From assembly GCA_047967505.1 (NCBI GenBank), contig CM106540.1: 64,000 nucleotides of DNA. One strand, written 5' to 3'. Made by a program: the position numbers and the translations under genes. The stretch's first letter is position 1; each line of letters starts with the position of its first letter. Positions 1 to 11,088 of the stretch are shown here, in pieces. The DNA is from Dipteris shenzhenensis. Taxonomy: Eukaryota; Polypodiophyta; Polypodiopsida; Gleicheniales. The notes under the pieces are model-generated. The model was not told the DNA's origin. It searched no databases and worked only from the letters and a program-made list of their open reading frames with translations.

Positions 1-223
1 TCAGATTGGGAGGAGGAGCTCATGGAGCTTCTGTCTAGAGATTCTTCTCTCTTATTCTCTCTTTCTCCGAGTTTAAGCCTCTGCCAGCTGCCCATGTGGA
101 GCTGTTGGTTAACCACCTGAAGAAGAATTCGGCACTCTTTTATCTCTCACAGACGTCTTTGTATATGGAATCCTCTTTTGATGAGCTGTCTTTGCGAATA
201 TGGGGCATGCTCACCCTTGTTAT
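1..223. other. Unclassified sequence at window edge
   Basis: I see no recognisable gene here. One plus-strand frame stays open from about 96, but its product (beginning MELLVNHLKK) matches no family I know. It ends against LTR-like sequence near 224, so it may be host or transposon sequence cut by an insertion. Confidence 0.3.
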
Positions 224-1404
224 TGTTAGAAATCACCCAACAGAGGGTACGCACAGCGGAAGACTGATACAATTGCCCAGGAGCTCACACAGTGTGGTGT
301 GGGGTGTGGAATCACAAACTTCCTAAACTTATGTGCATAGAATAGATGTGGAGACTCATCAATAGACAATGAACCAGCCAGATAGAGAAACCACCAAAAT
401 AATATATTTCCGTCCAAAGCTATGGACACAATCCAAAAGAGAGAGATATCCAGAGTCCCACCAATGGTGTGGTCCTCTGATCTTACCACAAGGTACTCCT
501 CCTATCTGCTGGCTATCTTTAGACTCGAGCCCGCGTGCTCAAACCTCAAGCGTAGGTTGACTTTCTGTCCAGATCCCTTCCACCTTGCTGTCTTTGCACC
601 AGCCTAGGTGGGCAGCACCCTCAGCCAAGTCTGCAGCTACTGTATGCTCTCTTCTCCTCTAGTGATGACGCCCAAGACAAGCTCCCTGCTGCTCCTTTCT
701 GATGGGGCTTTTTTGCTGCTCCAAGTGATGAGTAATGGAGGCCCAAGTGCCCCCTTTAATAGGCCCAAAAGGCCCTGAGAAATGGCCGACCCAGCACGGG
801 GATGAACTGACCCCCTCTGGCCGACTTGGTTGGCTGGTCCAACCCTAACCAGCCGACCTGCTGGATGGCCTGGTTGGCTGGCTCAACCAGCCCTATATAA
901 GGGCCCTAGCCAGGCCCTTTTGGGCTGCTGCTAGGCGGCCCTTTGCTGCTGCTGTCCTGCCATCAACAGGCCCTTGTGCTGCGTGCAGGCCCCAAACCTG
1001 CCCCGCACGTGTGCACCTTTGATGGTGAAGTACCCCACCATGTGCCGCCTTCATACAGCCACTCCTTGCCTGTGACTAGAGCTCCAAATCGCCACTGATC
1101 TGCTCCTGGACCTCCTTCTGCCAGTCGCCTTATCCATGGTGCTTATCCATACTCCCAGATGGCTCCAGGTACTTCTCTAGATGTGCTGCCCACATGACAG
1201 CCATGATGCTGTCCATGTGGCACCCCCTTTTCTTTCTTTTCCTGTGAGGTACTGTGGAGGCCCCCTCTCCATGTCTTTTCCTCTGGGCATGCTGCCCGCA
1301 TGGCATCTAAACAGATGCCCATGTGGCAACTCTTGTCCTAGGTCTCCCTCCCCCATGCTCTTTTCATATGGGGGCTTACTGATGGGGAGGTGACCTTTCC
1401 GACA
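224..1404 (-). repeat. LTR-like repeat S1 (minus orientation)
   Basis: Read on the minus strand this block starts TGTCGGAAAGGTCACC at 1404 and ends ..TCTAACA at 224, a TG...CA arrangement typical of an LTR. The first 60 bases match the block starting at 9131 on the plus strand and, more weakly, the 3' LTR of copia A at 7726. All three share a core close to CTGTGAGCCC. An inner part (about 750-900, TATATAAGG plus GTCGGCC-type words) resembles 9690-9860 inverted and the style of the LTR at 52542-53432. No primer-binding site or TSD was found, so the boundaries are estimates. Confidence 0.45.
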
Positions 1405-2244
1405 GTTAGGCCCATGTTTTATGTTTTAATTTTCGCTCATTGCATGGTCTATGCTTATATATTGAGTCTTGCAGTGTCTTTTGAGTAAGGTAGTATGTGC
1501 TTAATAAGGGTGGGGTACCCACCTTGACCTCTTACTCTTGAGTTGTGTTTTTTATATAAAAGTTCCCCTTGTCAAAAAGTGCAAATTAATAAAACCATCC
1601 CAAATCACTAAAGTGGGTGCTCTACCCCCTCACACTCTCTGTGCATGCTTACTAGATCATGGGGGCCAAAGGTTGATTCTTGCCCAAAGAAATAAAACAA
1701 GTATGTGCCTCATCCTCACGGAGGATATCCACTTCCTTGTACTTGAGTATTGTCGAATGGGCTGCTTCCCCTTTGGCAAAGAGGTTTTATTCTTCTCATA
1801 CTAATGAGGACAACTCACAGCTCTATGATCTTTATTAAAACATTATATCTGGGTCGTCATAGTCTTTCTATAGTGGTTAGGAGGTAACAAGAACCTCTTA
1901 TCTACAGTGTTGTTACTTGTTGAGGACCCATGATTTTCACGTTTTATTCTCTTTTAAAGAAAGCCTTTCTAGGTTGACTAAGATCAAAACTTGGTTTCCA
2001 TTAAAGACTTAGATTATGTCGTGGAGTCATCATAGATTTGAGCAAATCTAATAGCTTCTTCCAAATCTTTTGAGGCATGTCTATGTACTTCAACGCTAAA
2101 GTCCGTAAGAGAATAGGAGCAAGGAGAGCAAGGGGGGAGTTGTATAAACACTAAAACTGTAGCGTGTAACCCAAATTGGGGGGTTAGGACCCACTAACTC
2201 AACTCGTAACTGTGGTTAGTGGTAAAATCTAATAGACACTAACA
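1405..2244. other. No recognisable gene
   Basis: The stretch is AT-rich with no convincing coding frame. Around 2165-2220 it carries words such as CTAACTC and GTGGTTAGTGG, similar to the LTRs of the J/L/M copia family, so it is probably decayed LTR-derived sequence. Confidence 0.3.
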
Positions 2245-2830
2245 CTATAATAATATTTCCATCATACCTCTATAGGGTTTGAAGTTTCCCACAGTGCTGC
2301 CATAAACAGAGAGAGCTGTAGGTATAGGAGTGGCTGTTGTAGAAGGCATCACTTGTTTAGAATTCATTGGAGGGCTAGGCTTATTGAGAGGTCTACTGTC
2401 CAAGTGTCCAATGCCAACACCCTTCTCCTTCAGATTATACTTAGGTTCATAGAGCTCAGCAAGTCTCATGGCCTCCTTAAGAAAGCTAGGGCTTTGAGCT
2501 GACACATCAGCCAGCTATGCTGAGCAGCTTGCTCCTATCATCGATGCCATGGGAAAATAGAGATAGCTTGCAGAATTTCTTAATGTAGTTCCTTACTGAC
2601 CCTTGCTGACTCAACTCATATCATTCACATACAAGCTTCTCTCTAGCAAGGGGAGAGACAAAGGTCTGAAAAATCTGCTCCTTGAAATCATCCTATGTGC
2701 TAACTTGGGTCCCCCTTCTTGTTAAAGGTGCCTCCACCACCAAGTGGAAAACAGCAAACTGACTTTGCTTTATACATGCTAGAGTGGACAGAGGTGGTTA
2801 AAAAACGCACATCAGCCCCCAAGAATGAGT
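2245..2830 (-). pseudogene. Ty3/gypsy gag fragment
   Basis: The minus strand encodes a retrotransposon Gag-like segment. About 86 residues are open at 2245-2505 (EAMRLAELYEPKY, which in gypsy Gags sits just ahead of the zinc-knuckle region). Upstream, up to about 2830, a stop-ridden continuation reads like the capsid part (FAVFHLVVEAP, then FVSPLARE). Gag would package the element RNA. Only this piece remains, with several stops and no adjacent protease or pol, so it is dead. It abuts a LINE fragment on the right. Confidence 0.55.
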
Positions 2831-3371
2831 TCATATTTGATGCATTGGAAATGGAATAGCAAGGCCTTGAATGGCCTGGCTAGAGGAGTAGCAATAGGCG
2901 ACACCCCTACGGCAGACGTTGCAACATTGTTGACCAAGATGGGTGTCAACCTTACTTGTAAGGCAGCTTGAAGCGTGGGCACGGTAGATGCAGCATCCAG
3001 GCCATTGATAGTGAGATTCTAGGCAGCAGCAGATAAGTCCTCCCTCATGAGTGTGAGGGCAACATTGAAGGGACTAGGACATTTTTTGGAGGATGATCTC
3101 ACGCTCTTGTAGCAAGAGCACCGGAGGGAGGGGATGGTGCGCGTGATGGCAACAAGACGAGGGGAAGTGGGCTGTCTACAGAGATGGCAAATTGATTATC
3201 TGAGAGAGAGCAAAAAGAGCAGAAAGGGAACATGGGGAGATGAACAGCACATGATAGTGTTGGGACTGTGAGACTAAGGCAGAGAATAGATTGATAATGG
3301 CAGTATGGAATTGCAATGGCACCCTTTGGTCTGATCTAGGGGGTTTTGATAGAGATGTGGTCTTCTATCAG
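2831..3371 (+). pseudogene. LINE ORF1 end and endonuclease start, decayed
   Basis: This region aligns by eye with the better copy at 10240-10830. Shared landmarks are FDALE-M-E, GVNLTCKAA, GTRxxLxDDLTLL(Q)QEHRREGM and then a short AVWNCNG motif. AVWNCNG is the start of an AP-endonuclease-like domain as in non-LTR retrotransposons. Many stops and frameshifts make it non-functional. It stops abruptly at the direct repeat beginning at 3372. Confidence 0.55.
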
Positions 3372-4110
3372 TGTATAAATGGATGCTCAAGTATGTGTGG
3401 GTGTGTGGATTTTTATGTGTGAGAGTATATTTTTATACTCTAGTCTACACCCATTGTTGGGCGTTGATGACGTCAGTGGGGATGTCATAGTAGCTAGTCC
3501 CTGCTATGTGTGATGGAGTTTATGGTTTTCAATCTTATGAATGACTATTGTGAGATTGAAACTGCACTTTGTTGCGTTTTTAGAGGATGAGTTTGGGAAC
3601 GTTCCTGGATTCATCTAGGTATATGCTTTTGCCGTATTAGCGGACATGCAAATTTCACCTTATGAAGTTTTCGTCCAAGTTGCGGCTTGCTGGTATTGCG
3701 ATAATTCTTTCTATCTTAATGGTATGTTGCCCTATCAGCTAGATTTAGATGCTCGTTTGGGAGAGACTAAAATGAAATCGGTTAGACTTCACAAGCAGTT
3801 GTAGCTTGAATGAAGAGATTTTGGACTACTTTTTGATCCTTTAGTGCTAGCCTTCGTCATGGCTGAGTCTGCCCTTCACCTTCGGAGTGCCGACAGAAAC
3901 TTAGTACGAAGACTTTGTATACATGGATGCTCAAGTATGTATGGGTGTGTGGATTTGTATGTGTGAGAGCATATTTTTATACTCTTGTCTACACCTAGTG
4001 TTGGGCGTTGATGACGTCGGTGGAATGTCATGGTAGCTAGTCTCTGTTATGCGTGATGGAGTTTATGGTTTTCAATCTTATGAATGACTATCGTGAGATT
4101 GAAACTACGC
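3372..4110. repeat. Pair of 195-bp direct repeats with 349-bp spacer
   Basis: Copies at 3372-3566 and 3916-4110 are close to 90% identical by eye. Both begin TGTATA(A/C)ATGGATGCTC and end near GAGATTGAAACT. Each holds TTTCAATCT and AGATTGAAA as a 9-bp inverted repeat near its end. The layout of two short repeats around a small non-coding middle would suit a TRIM/SMART-type mini-retrotransposon. However, I see no tRNA primer site and no target duplication, so a tandem duplication is equally possible. The right copy truncates the gag of copia A. Confidence 0.5.
3631..3686. other. Predicted hairpin related to the one in copia D repeats
   Basis: A nested stem: 3631-3636 pairs with 3681-3686, GGAC (3642-3645) with GTCC (3673-3676), and an inner 8-bp stem closes a 5-base loop. 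Single-stranded pieces TTAGC, ATGC, TC and AAGT are shared exactly with 34045-34094, where the outer and inner stems have different bases but still pair. The strand is undetermined. The same bases also read as LADMQI...FVQV in a plus frame, so a decayed coding origin is possible. Confidence 0.35.
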
Positions 4111-4118
4111 TATAGAGT

Positions 4119-4423
4119 TTTGTGACTACGGTCACTGCAGGACAGAGGACCAAGCCTCTCACCTTCGAGGAGCTTGGGCCTTTACTATTGCAGGAAGAGG
4201 CTCGGGAAAAATTGTTTATGCAATTGGAAGAGAAGGCTCTCGTGGCGAGGGACAAGCCCAACAAGGGTAAATTCAAAGACTCCAAGAATAAAAACGAGAC
4301 CGAGGATACAGAGAAAAAGAGGCAGATGAAGTGCTTCTACTGTGAGAAGCTTAGTCATTCCGCTAAAGAGTGCCGCAAGAAGAAGGCGGACCTCAAGAAG
4401 GAGTCCAAGTCCAAGGAGGAGTG
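4119..4423 (+). pseudogene. Copia A gag, C-terminal part
   Basis: An open frame of about 100 residues covers the end of a Ty1/copia Gag: a leucine-rich TFEELGPLLLQEEAR segment, a lysine-rich linker, and one CCHC zinc knuckle (CFYCEKLSHSAKEC). The usual glycine before the knuckle histidine is replaced by serine. Gag would coat the element RNA and bind it through the knuckle. The N-terminal half is missing because the 195-bp repeat at 3916-4110 joins directly upstream. A lysine/glutamate-rich tail leads toward the protease in another frame. Confidence 0.75.
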
Positions 4424-4894
4424 AAAGACTTAATCGGCAAATGTCACGACTGACGCTCTCTTCATCATCACTGAGTACTGCTCCGCTTATGAATGAAGGA
4501 GAGGAAGGTTGGTGTGTGGACAATGGCTACATTGACAAGTGCTAGTAGATCCCTGATCTAGGTGATTTTGTCATATGCCATGCCCATTGTGAGCCCTAGT
4601 CAAGGGACAGTCAAGCACAAGTTATGTAGGTCGGTCTCTAAAGCCTTAGTTTAGTCCGTGTTCCATGGTTTCCATCGTAGAGCTTAGTAGGATTAGTGTT
4701 TCCATCTTAGGTTTTAGAAAAGTCTAGGTCCTAGCCTAGGGTAGGAACACCAAAAGCTGGCCGATGGAAGAGGGAGGTGCAGCCCATGGTAGGAGCCCCA
4801 AAGGGGCTTCCAAAAGGCAACACAAGGTGTAGGGAATAGGCTGGGGTAGGTGCCTATTTATAGGCAATCTAGGCTCTAGCCAATCAGCCCATAG
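4424..4894 (+). pseudogene. Copia A protease remnant with an insertion
   Basis: After gag, a short segment WCVDNGYIDKC (about 4510-4542) is the likely decayed form of the aspartic protease active site, normally VDSGAS-H. Roughly 350 bases of unrelated, non-coding sequence follow (about 4546-4894). Copia coding resumes at GVLYVPNLCNNLL. The insert has no clear LTR ends or TSD, and I cannot name it. Confidence 0.45.
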
Positions 4895-6240
4895 GGCTGA
4901 TGATTTCTGGTGTACTGTATGTACCAAATTTGTGCAATAACCTATTGTTTGTTAGAGTGATGGACAAGCACAATATGTCGGTCACACCGGCAAGGTCACT
5001 ATCACATCTAAGGCAAACGGACAAGTGGTGGCTCAAGGTGTCGAGGAGCATGGGCTATATCGGCTCAACGCTCTGTTGGTGCACAGGGACCATGGAAGAT
5101 CCAGATTATGGCATGAGCGGTTCGGTCACGTCAACTATGGCACTCTCCGAGATGCAGAAGACAAAGATGGTGGATGGACTTCCACCGATTGCGGGCAATG
5201 ATCATGTCTATAGGGCTTGTGTGGAAGGCAAGCAACACATGGACAAGTTCCTCATCACGGGCCAAGAAGCCGCTCGAGTTGGTTCGCGCCAACATTTGCA
5301 GCCCAATGTCGACAAATTCATTCGCAGGTTCACAGTATTCTCTCTTACTTGTTGATTATTTCAGTCGCATGACATGGGTATTCTGCCTGGCCAAGAAATC
5401 TCAGGCTTTCAAGAAATTCAAAGATTGGAAGACCCAGGTAGAGAAGGAGAGCGGGGAGGTAATCAAAGCCTTCCGCACCGATAGAGGGAGAGAGTTCACT
5501 TCTACTGAGTTCAATGGATTCTGCAAGAAGCAAGGGATTAAGAGACAACTCACTACATCTTGCACATCTTAGCAGAATGGAGTTGCTGAGAGGAAGCACA
5601 CGACCGTCATAGAGACAGGGTTGACCATGTTGCGAGGGAGGAATCTCTCAAAAGCCTACTGGGATGAAGCCGTGAACATTGTTGTTCACATTCTCAACAG
5701 AACCAAGACCAAGGATGTTGATGGCAAGACTCCATATGAAGCTTATTATGATAAGAAGCCTGTCATATCTCATCTGAGGGTTTTCGGTTCTAAAGCATTT
5801 GTGCATGTACACAAAGATGAGCGAACAAAGTTGGATCCCCATAGCCGGAGCTATATCTTTGTGGGATACAGCGAAGAGTCCAAGGCCCATCGCCTATTCA
5901 ACCCAAACAAGAAGAAGATCCTTATCAACAGGGATGTGATCTTTGAAGAGACCGAGCCACAGCTTGTCGAAGAGGTTCCAGAACTTCCAGCGTTACCCCC
6001 ACCCAAAGTCACCATCTGCAAGGTGGAGCTGATTGAAGACCCCGAGGAGGAGGAGGAGCATGCCATTCCAGAGCCAGCTCCCAAGTCAACTCCATTAAAA
6101 GCACCTCCATCTGAGAAGAAGCTACCTCAATGGTATTTGAAGACGTTAGCAGGCTCACGGGTCACGGACATTCTCGCGAGCAGTTTCGGAGTGCGGCGGT
6201 CTCAAAGAAACATGAAGACTCCCTCTGTGAACTTTTGGTA
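4895..6240 (+). pseudogene. Copia A protease end and integrase
   Basis: Coding similarity runs through three frames. It covers GVLYVPNLCNNLL (protease C-terminus), a degraded HHCC zinc finger (LWHERFGHVNYG, then a cysteine-poor CVEGKQH), and the rve catalytic core (DYFSRMTWVF; TDRGREFTSTEF; stop in place of the residue after SCTS; QNGVAERK). It ends with the C-terminal block TPYEAYYDKKP, HLRVFGSKAF, FVGYSEESKAHRL and NRDVIFEE. Integrase would insert element cDNA into the host genome. Frameshifts near 5110 and 5345 and a stop near 5570 disable it. From 5621 to 6240 the frame is open and well conserved. Confidence 0.8.
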
Positions 6241-7689
6241 GCTCAACTCGCGGAGGCCCGTTCCTTCCAGGAAGCAAAGGATGTACCAGAATGGCAGGAA
6301 GCCATGAAGGCAGAGATGGATGCCATTTTGAAAAATGACACCTAGGATTTAGTGCCCAAACCAACCAAGCGGAAGGTCATCGGGACTAAATAAGTGTACA
6401 AGCTTAAGTTCAAGTCAGATGGGAGCTTGGACAAATACAAAGTAAGATTGGTGGTGAAAGGCTATGCACAGTCAGAAGGACTTGACTTCGAAGAGACATT
6501 TGCCCCCACAGCTAGGATGGTGACTATTCGGATAGTCATTGCCTTGGCTGCTCATCATAGTTGGCCTATTTTTCAGATGGACGTCAAGTCTGCATTTTTG
6601 AATGGTAACTTGGAGGAGGCATATGTGGCACAGCCACCAGGATTTCAGATTCAAGAATCCCCATCAAAACTCTGCAAACTACTGAAGTAGGCCCCTAGAG
6701 TTGGCTACCAGCGGATAGATGTTTTCTTTTAGAAGATTAGGCTTCAATGGAGTCCATTAGAGGTAAATCTCTATCTCGACACAGAGGGGGATTTGCGGCT
6801 GGTATTGATTCCATATGTGGATGACCTCATCATTACTGGGGATCATACGAAGAAGATTGCTCAGGTCAAGAGACTTCTTATAAAGGAGTGCGAGATGATT
6901 GACTTTAGCATACTTCACTACTTTCTTGGGATTGAGGTGAAGCAAGGAAAGAGCAGTATCTTTATTTCATAGGAGAACTATTGCAGGGAACTGCTCAAAC
7001 GCTTTGAGATGGAAAATTGCAAAGCAGGAGTGACTCCCATGGAAGCTGAGTGTGCGTGATCCATCGCAGCTGGTTGATTCATCAGTATATCGATGTTTGG
7101 TGGGGAGTTTGCTTTACCCCACCAATACCCGACCAGATATTTCCTTCGTAGTTGGATTGCTTTGTCAGTTCTCCGCCACACCTAAGAAGGCTCATTGGGA
7201 TGCAGGTATGAGGGTGCTAAGGTACTTGAAGGGTACTTGCACCTACGGCATCACTTATACCAGAGGCATTGAGTTGGGAGGTTTTTGTGATAGTGATTGG
7301 GCAGGTGACATTGATACCCGGAGACCGACCTCTGGATATTGTTTCTTGCTCTCTTCAAGAGCCGTGTCATGGCTAAGTAATAAACAACTTACTGTTGCCC
7401 TCTCATCTACGGAGACGGAGTACAGGGCTGCCTGTACAGCGGCATGTGAAGCATTGTGGCTCAAGTGGATCTTGGAGGACATGAATGTAGCCCAAGAAGA
7501 TGCGATTGCGGTTATGTGCGACAACCAGAGTTGCATAGTGATCGCCAATAACCCCGTGTTTCACTCATGGATGAAGCACATCGAGGTCCACTACCACTTT
7601 GTTCGAGAACTCATCGACGAAGAAGTCAGAGTTGATATACTGCCCAACCAACGACAACATCTTAGATGTCTTCACGAAGGCACTTTCTA
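6241..7689 (+). pseudogene. Copia A reverse transcriptase and RNase H
   Basis: The reverse transcriptase carries [34 protein letters not shown] and the catalytic YVDDLIITG near 6815. RNase H (7052-7689) carries CDSDWAGD, SSTETEYRA and DNQSCI, with the final domain close to full length. Stops at about 6343, 6393, 6690, 6733 and 6972 and a frameshift near 7045 interrupt it. With gag and integrase upstream in PR-INT-RT-RH order it defines a Ty1/copia element. The end of the frame is shifted just before the usual C-terminus. Confidence 0.85.
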
Positions 7690-7725
7690 GGGAGCAGTTG
7701 GAACACCTCATTTGACGCATGGGGG

Positions 7726-7940
7726 TGTTAGAAGGTCATTGCCCCACCTGTGAGCCCTCGATTTGAGGGGACAAGGGGGCAGAAGACCATAGGGGGTAGA
7801 GGGGAAGGTAAAAGGCAGCAGACCTACCTGGCAGGAAACAAATGAGACGAAACGCAAATAAATGGACGTAAATATCGATGGAATAAAGTGGGTCTGTTAC
7901 ACTCATTGGAGGAAAAGTTCTTCATTGTTAGAGCTTGCAA
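7726..7940 (+). repeat. 3' LTR of copia A (right limit approximate)
   Basis: A polypurine run CATGGGGG directly precedes TGTTAGAAGGTCATTG at 7726, as expected for the start of a 3' LTR after the RNase H frame. No 5' LTR survives for comparison, so the right end is an estimate. The opening bases are related to LTR-like blocks S1 and S2. Confidence 0.6.
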
Positions 7941-8667
7941 AGGTTGACCCTCTATCTAGAAGAGCCTTGATTCTTTGGATGTAGAGTCATGCATGTTTCC
8001 TTGGGACAGGCTCTGTGCTTCTTGGAAATATATGTGAGGAGTGCAAGGTTTTGTGCTTCTAGTTTACTTTGTTTTTGTGGGAAATTTGCTCCTCGCTTTT
8101 TTTTTGTAGAATCGAGGTCTCTCTTGGAATTTGAAAACATCATTGGGCCTTACACGATTTAGTTGCATCATAATGTTGTTATTTTTGGTGGTTGATGCTA
8201 GGGATAATATTCTTCTCATTCTATGTGAGATGTGTTGTGGTTTGGGCTTGTCTCTTTTTCTGCCCGGGTTGGTGGGGGGGGGATGGGTTTGGATATGTGC
8301 AAGCAGTCATGAAGCTGTGGGGTATGCATCATCGGCATGCATGCTTGTAAGGTTGAAACTGCAAGGCTAGAAGGTGAATTTTTCTTGTGTTTTCACATGA
8401 TGAGTTGGGCATGGCGCCAGCCTTGCATAGGATATACCATTTTTTTTGAGTGTAATGTTATTTTATGAAATATAAAATGTGACCGTTTTATATGTACAGA
8501 GGTGCTTTTCAATGTTTCACCGATTTCAAGACTTGAAATACTTCAAATGTTTTTCGTGAATACACTTTGTTATATTTGTTTTGCTCAAATCTTGTGGATA
8601 TATTTGGGTCTAAAAAAATTCAAAATAATGCAGTTTGATGCCTCATTTGGCTTTCTTGATGTTGCAG
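7941..8667 (+). other. SNX2 intron sequence, no gene seen
   Basis: T-rich non-coding sequence ends in a TTTCTTGATGTTGCAG acceptor immediately before the exon at 8668. I find no transposon coding here and no further SNX2 exon. The preceding exons are presumably left of the window. Confidence 0.6.
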
Positions 8668-8928
8668 GACCAATTGCACGAGTATCTCAGTTTGATGCAA
8701 TCAATACACGGAGCCTTCAGTGATCGGTCAAATGCATTGCTAACTGTGCAAACGCTAGTGACAGAAATCTCTTCAATGAATGCAAGAATTGAAAAGCTTA
8801 CTGTAGCATCTTCCAAGATATTTGGGGGTGACAAATCAAGGAATCGCAAAATTGAAGAGCTGAGGGAGGCATTGAAAACTACCGAGGAAGCTCGTGATAG
8901 TGCTGTGAGGGAATATGAACGCATCAAG
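8668..8928 (+). CDS. SNX2: Sorting nexin 2-like, BAR-domain exon
   Basis: An 87-codon exon, phase 0 at both ends, bounded by TTGCAG/GAC and AAG/GTGTTT. The product starts DQLHEYLSLMQSIHGAFSDR and contains ALLTVQTL, ARIEKLTVASSKIFGGDKSR and REYERIK. This is the conserved second half of the BAR-type coiled-coil of plant SNX2 proteins. Known role: SNX2 is a PX-BAR sorting nexin that binds phosphoinositide-rich endosome membrane through PX, dimerises through BAR and works with SNX1 and retromer in endosomal sorting. The PX domain and earlier BAR helix are not in the window. No stops or frameshifts occur, and the reading frame continues exactly into the exon at 24696, so the gene is probably live. 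Plant SNX1 lacks this sequence pattern, which favours SNX2. Confidence 0.9.
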
Positions 8929-9130
8929 GTGTTTTCTTATCATCCTTCTGTCTCTTCCTTTCAAAGATGAATTATATGTTGCTTAATCAAAAGCTTAGAA
9001 ATTTCTGGTTTTTCCCATTCAAGAGATGGTGATATTAATAATTTCAAAGTTGTTGACGTCCTACTAATCCTCCTTACGTCTCTACCTCTGAGTTGATGTA
9101 CGAAAGGCAATCAAAGGGCTTTACTATTGT

Positions 9131-9900
9131 TGTTGGAAGAGGGTTGGTCACCTGCCCATCTGTGAGCCCCCATATGAGGAGAGTGTTGGGGGGGTGAAGA
9201 ATAGGGGTAAAACAAGCAGAGATGGGGCTGTCACATGGGCAGCAAACAGGCTGCCATGTGAGCAGCATGCAAGAGAACCAGCTGTGCGGAGCTGTAGGAC
9301 AGCATGGAGCTTCACCAAACTGTGGCGCAATGCCACATCAGCAGCAACAAACCCTGCAGGTATAGTACAGGACAGCAGATCCGAGGTATGGGTCTGTACG
9401 GAGATCTGGAGCAGGGAAGACGGAGATGTGGTGATGGATTCAGGGGCCAGACAGAGGCTGGACTGAGGCAGAAATGTTTGGACTGATGGCGGAATGCATG
9501 GAGCAGTATGGCGGCCGCATGGAGCATGTAAAAGGCCAGGCAGAAGGACCTGCAGCAGGTTGGGTTTTAGGGCAGGCCTGCCTGGGCCAGTGGCAGCCTG
9601 CCACATGGCCAGGCAGGGTCTGAATGCCTCAATATATGTGCCCCCACCAGGGGGGAATTCACAGACCAGCCAAGTCTGGGGGGGGGTGGGGGGGGGCTGT
9701 TTGGGTCGGCCAAATTCGCTCTACCAGGTTGGTTTTATGGAGGGGCATTTGGCCCTAAAAAAGGGAGGCCTTTGGGTCTCATTTGACATCCACTATAGCA
9801 GCAATCAGCCAGCAGATTTGGAGCAGCAGGAAAGCCTTCCTTGGGCCTACATCCAGGAGGCGAAAGAGGGACTGAAGGGTTGCAGACAAAGAGCTTGGTA
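9131..9900 (+). repeat. LTR-like repeat S2
   Basis: Starts TGTTGGAAGAGGGTTGG and shares GGTCACC, CTGTGAGCCCCCATATGA and a following G-rich run with the inverted block S1 (224-1404). It also shares an internal GGGTCGGCC ... GGAGCAGCAG stretch with S1. It holds a G-rich tract at 9679-9706. It probably represents a truncated LTR; the right limit is set only by the start of LINE-like sequence. Confidence 0.45.
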
Positions 9901-11088
9901 GGGCTGCACACCTAGGCTGACATCCAGGGCAGTAAGGTGAGGGGATCACGGCATGAAGACTTCTACAGAAGTAAAAAGCAGGGTGGGAAATTGGGAAAAC
10001 CAAACTCCAAGACAAGGTACATGCATTGGGAATTGAATTGCAGCAACTGAAAGACCTGAAAGTGACCTCAGAGGGGGGCTACGAGGCCATGGAAGAGCTC
10101 AAAGCAAAGAATGCAACACTCAAGAAAGAGATGGCAGCCATGCAGGCCACCATAAATGGAAACAGGCTAAGTTTACACAGCAACTCACCAAGAGGAAGGA
10201 GGAGATGCTTGAATGGACAACAATGGGGAAAAAGGGATTAACAGCCCGCAAGAAGTTTATCTTTGAGGCTTTGGAGGAAGAAAAGAGAAGGACCAGCAAG
10301 GTATTGAATGTTTTGATAAGAGGCCTAATAGTGGGAGAGACACCAATGGCAGATGCCAAAGCTTTGTTCACTAAGATGGGTGTCAATCGCACATGTGAGG
10401 GAGCTTGGAGGGTAGGCAAGACGAAGATACCACCGAGGCCATTGGTGATGAAGCACCGGACTGTAGTGGACAAGTCTATCCTCATTGCATGAGGGCAATT
10501 TTGAAAGGGACTAGAATATATTTGGATGACGGTCTCACTCTCCTACAACAAGAGCACAGAAGGGAGGGAATGGTACGTGTGATGGCAATAAGACAAGCAA
10601 GAAAATGGGCTGCTTACAGGGAGCTAAAGTGATTATTGGAGAGAGAGTAGACATGGAAGAGAAGAAAGATGGGGAGATGGACAGCACATGGTGGTGTCGA
10701 GCCCATGGCATGAGTACACAAAGTGGATTGAAAATGGCAGTGTGGAACTGCAATGGCATCCTCTCATCTGATCTGAGAGGTTTCTCACAGACATTCACTG
10801 ATAGAGACATGATTTTCTATACTGAGACACATGAGACTTGAGAGAGGGGGCTGCCCACAATGACGTGATACACTTGGGAGTCAGCCCATAGGAGGGAGAC
10901 GAGGAGAGACTGTGTGATACAGGGCTGTGGAGGTGTAGCTGTCCTTTTCAGATCACTCTTGAGACTACTAATATTTGTGGTACGGAGAGAGGAGCATGCA
11001 CGACACCTGTGGATCCGAGTCTAGCTACTGGATCCATGAATGATCCACATTGCGGTGTACGCTTTGCCAAGGGAGTTACCCCATGAGA
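9901..11088 (+). mobile_element. LINE 5' part: ORF1 and endonuclease start
   Basis: The ORF1-like product begins with a short coiled-coil (about 10026-10150, ELQQLKDLKV, MEELKAKNATLKKEM). A conserved basic domain follows (10205-10620): KKFIFEALEEEKRR, LNVLIRGLIVGETPMADAKAL, CEGAWRVGK, GTRIYLDDGLTLLQQEHRREGM. An AP-endonuclease start, MAVWNCNG, lies near 10740, with FYTETHE after it. LINEs use ORF1p to chaperone their RNA and the endonuclease to nick target DNA. Frame changes near 10200 and 10490 and a stop near 10840 disable it. It breaks off around 11085, where gypsy coding starts. A second, more decayed copy is at 2831-3371. Confidence 0.7.

Noticed and set aside
1181-1393. 70-residue plus-strand frame rich in Cys/Pro
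   Set aside because: It lies in the LTR-like block S1, whose match to S2 is at the DNA level and inverted.
3372-4110. Possible hammerhead ribozyme (retrozyme) in the 195-bp repeats or the hairpin
   Set aside because: TTGATGA occurs, but no CTGATGA core followed by a stem and GAAA was found on either strand, and the hairpin lacks a three-way junction.
7250-7550. Minus-strand frames opposite pol genes (for example 7255-7548)
   Set aside because: Shadow frames of RT/RNase H coding on the plus strand.
8131-8370. 79-residue hydrophobic plus-strand frame as an upstream SNX2 exon
   Set aside because: No similarity to SNX2, and T/G-rich intron composition explains the hydrophobic product.
9679-9706. 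G-run as a possible G-quadruplex regulatory site
   Set aside because: G-rich runs are present, but it lies in decayed LTR sequence and nothing ties it to a gene; not reported as regulatory.
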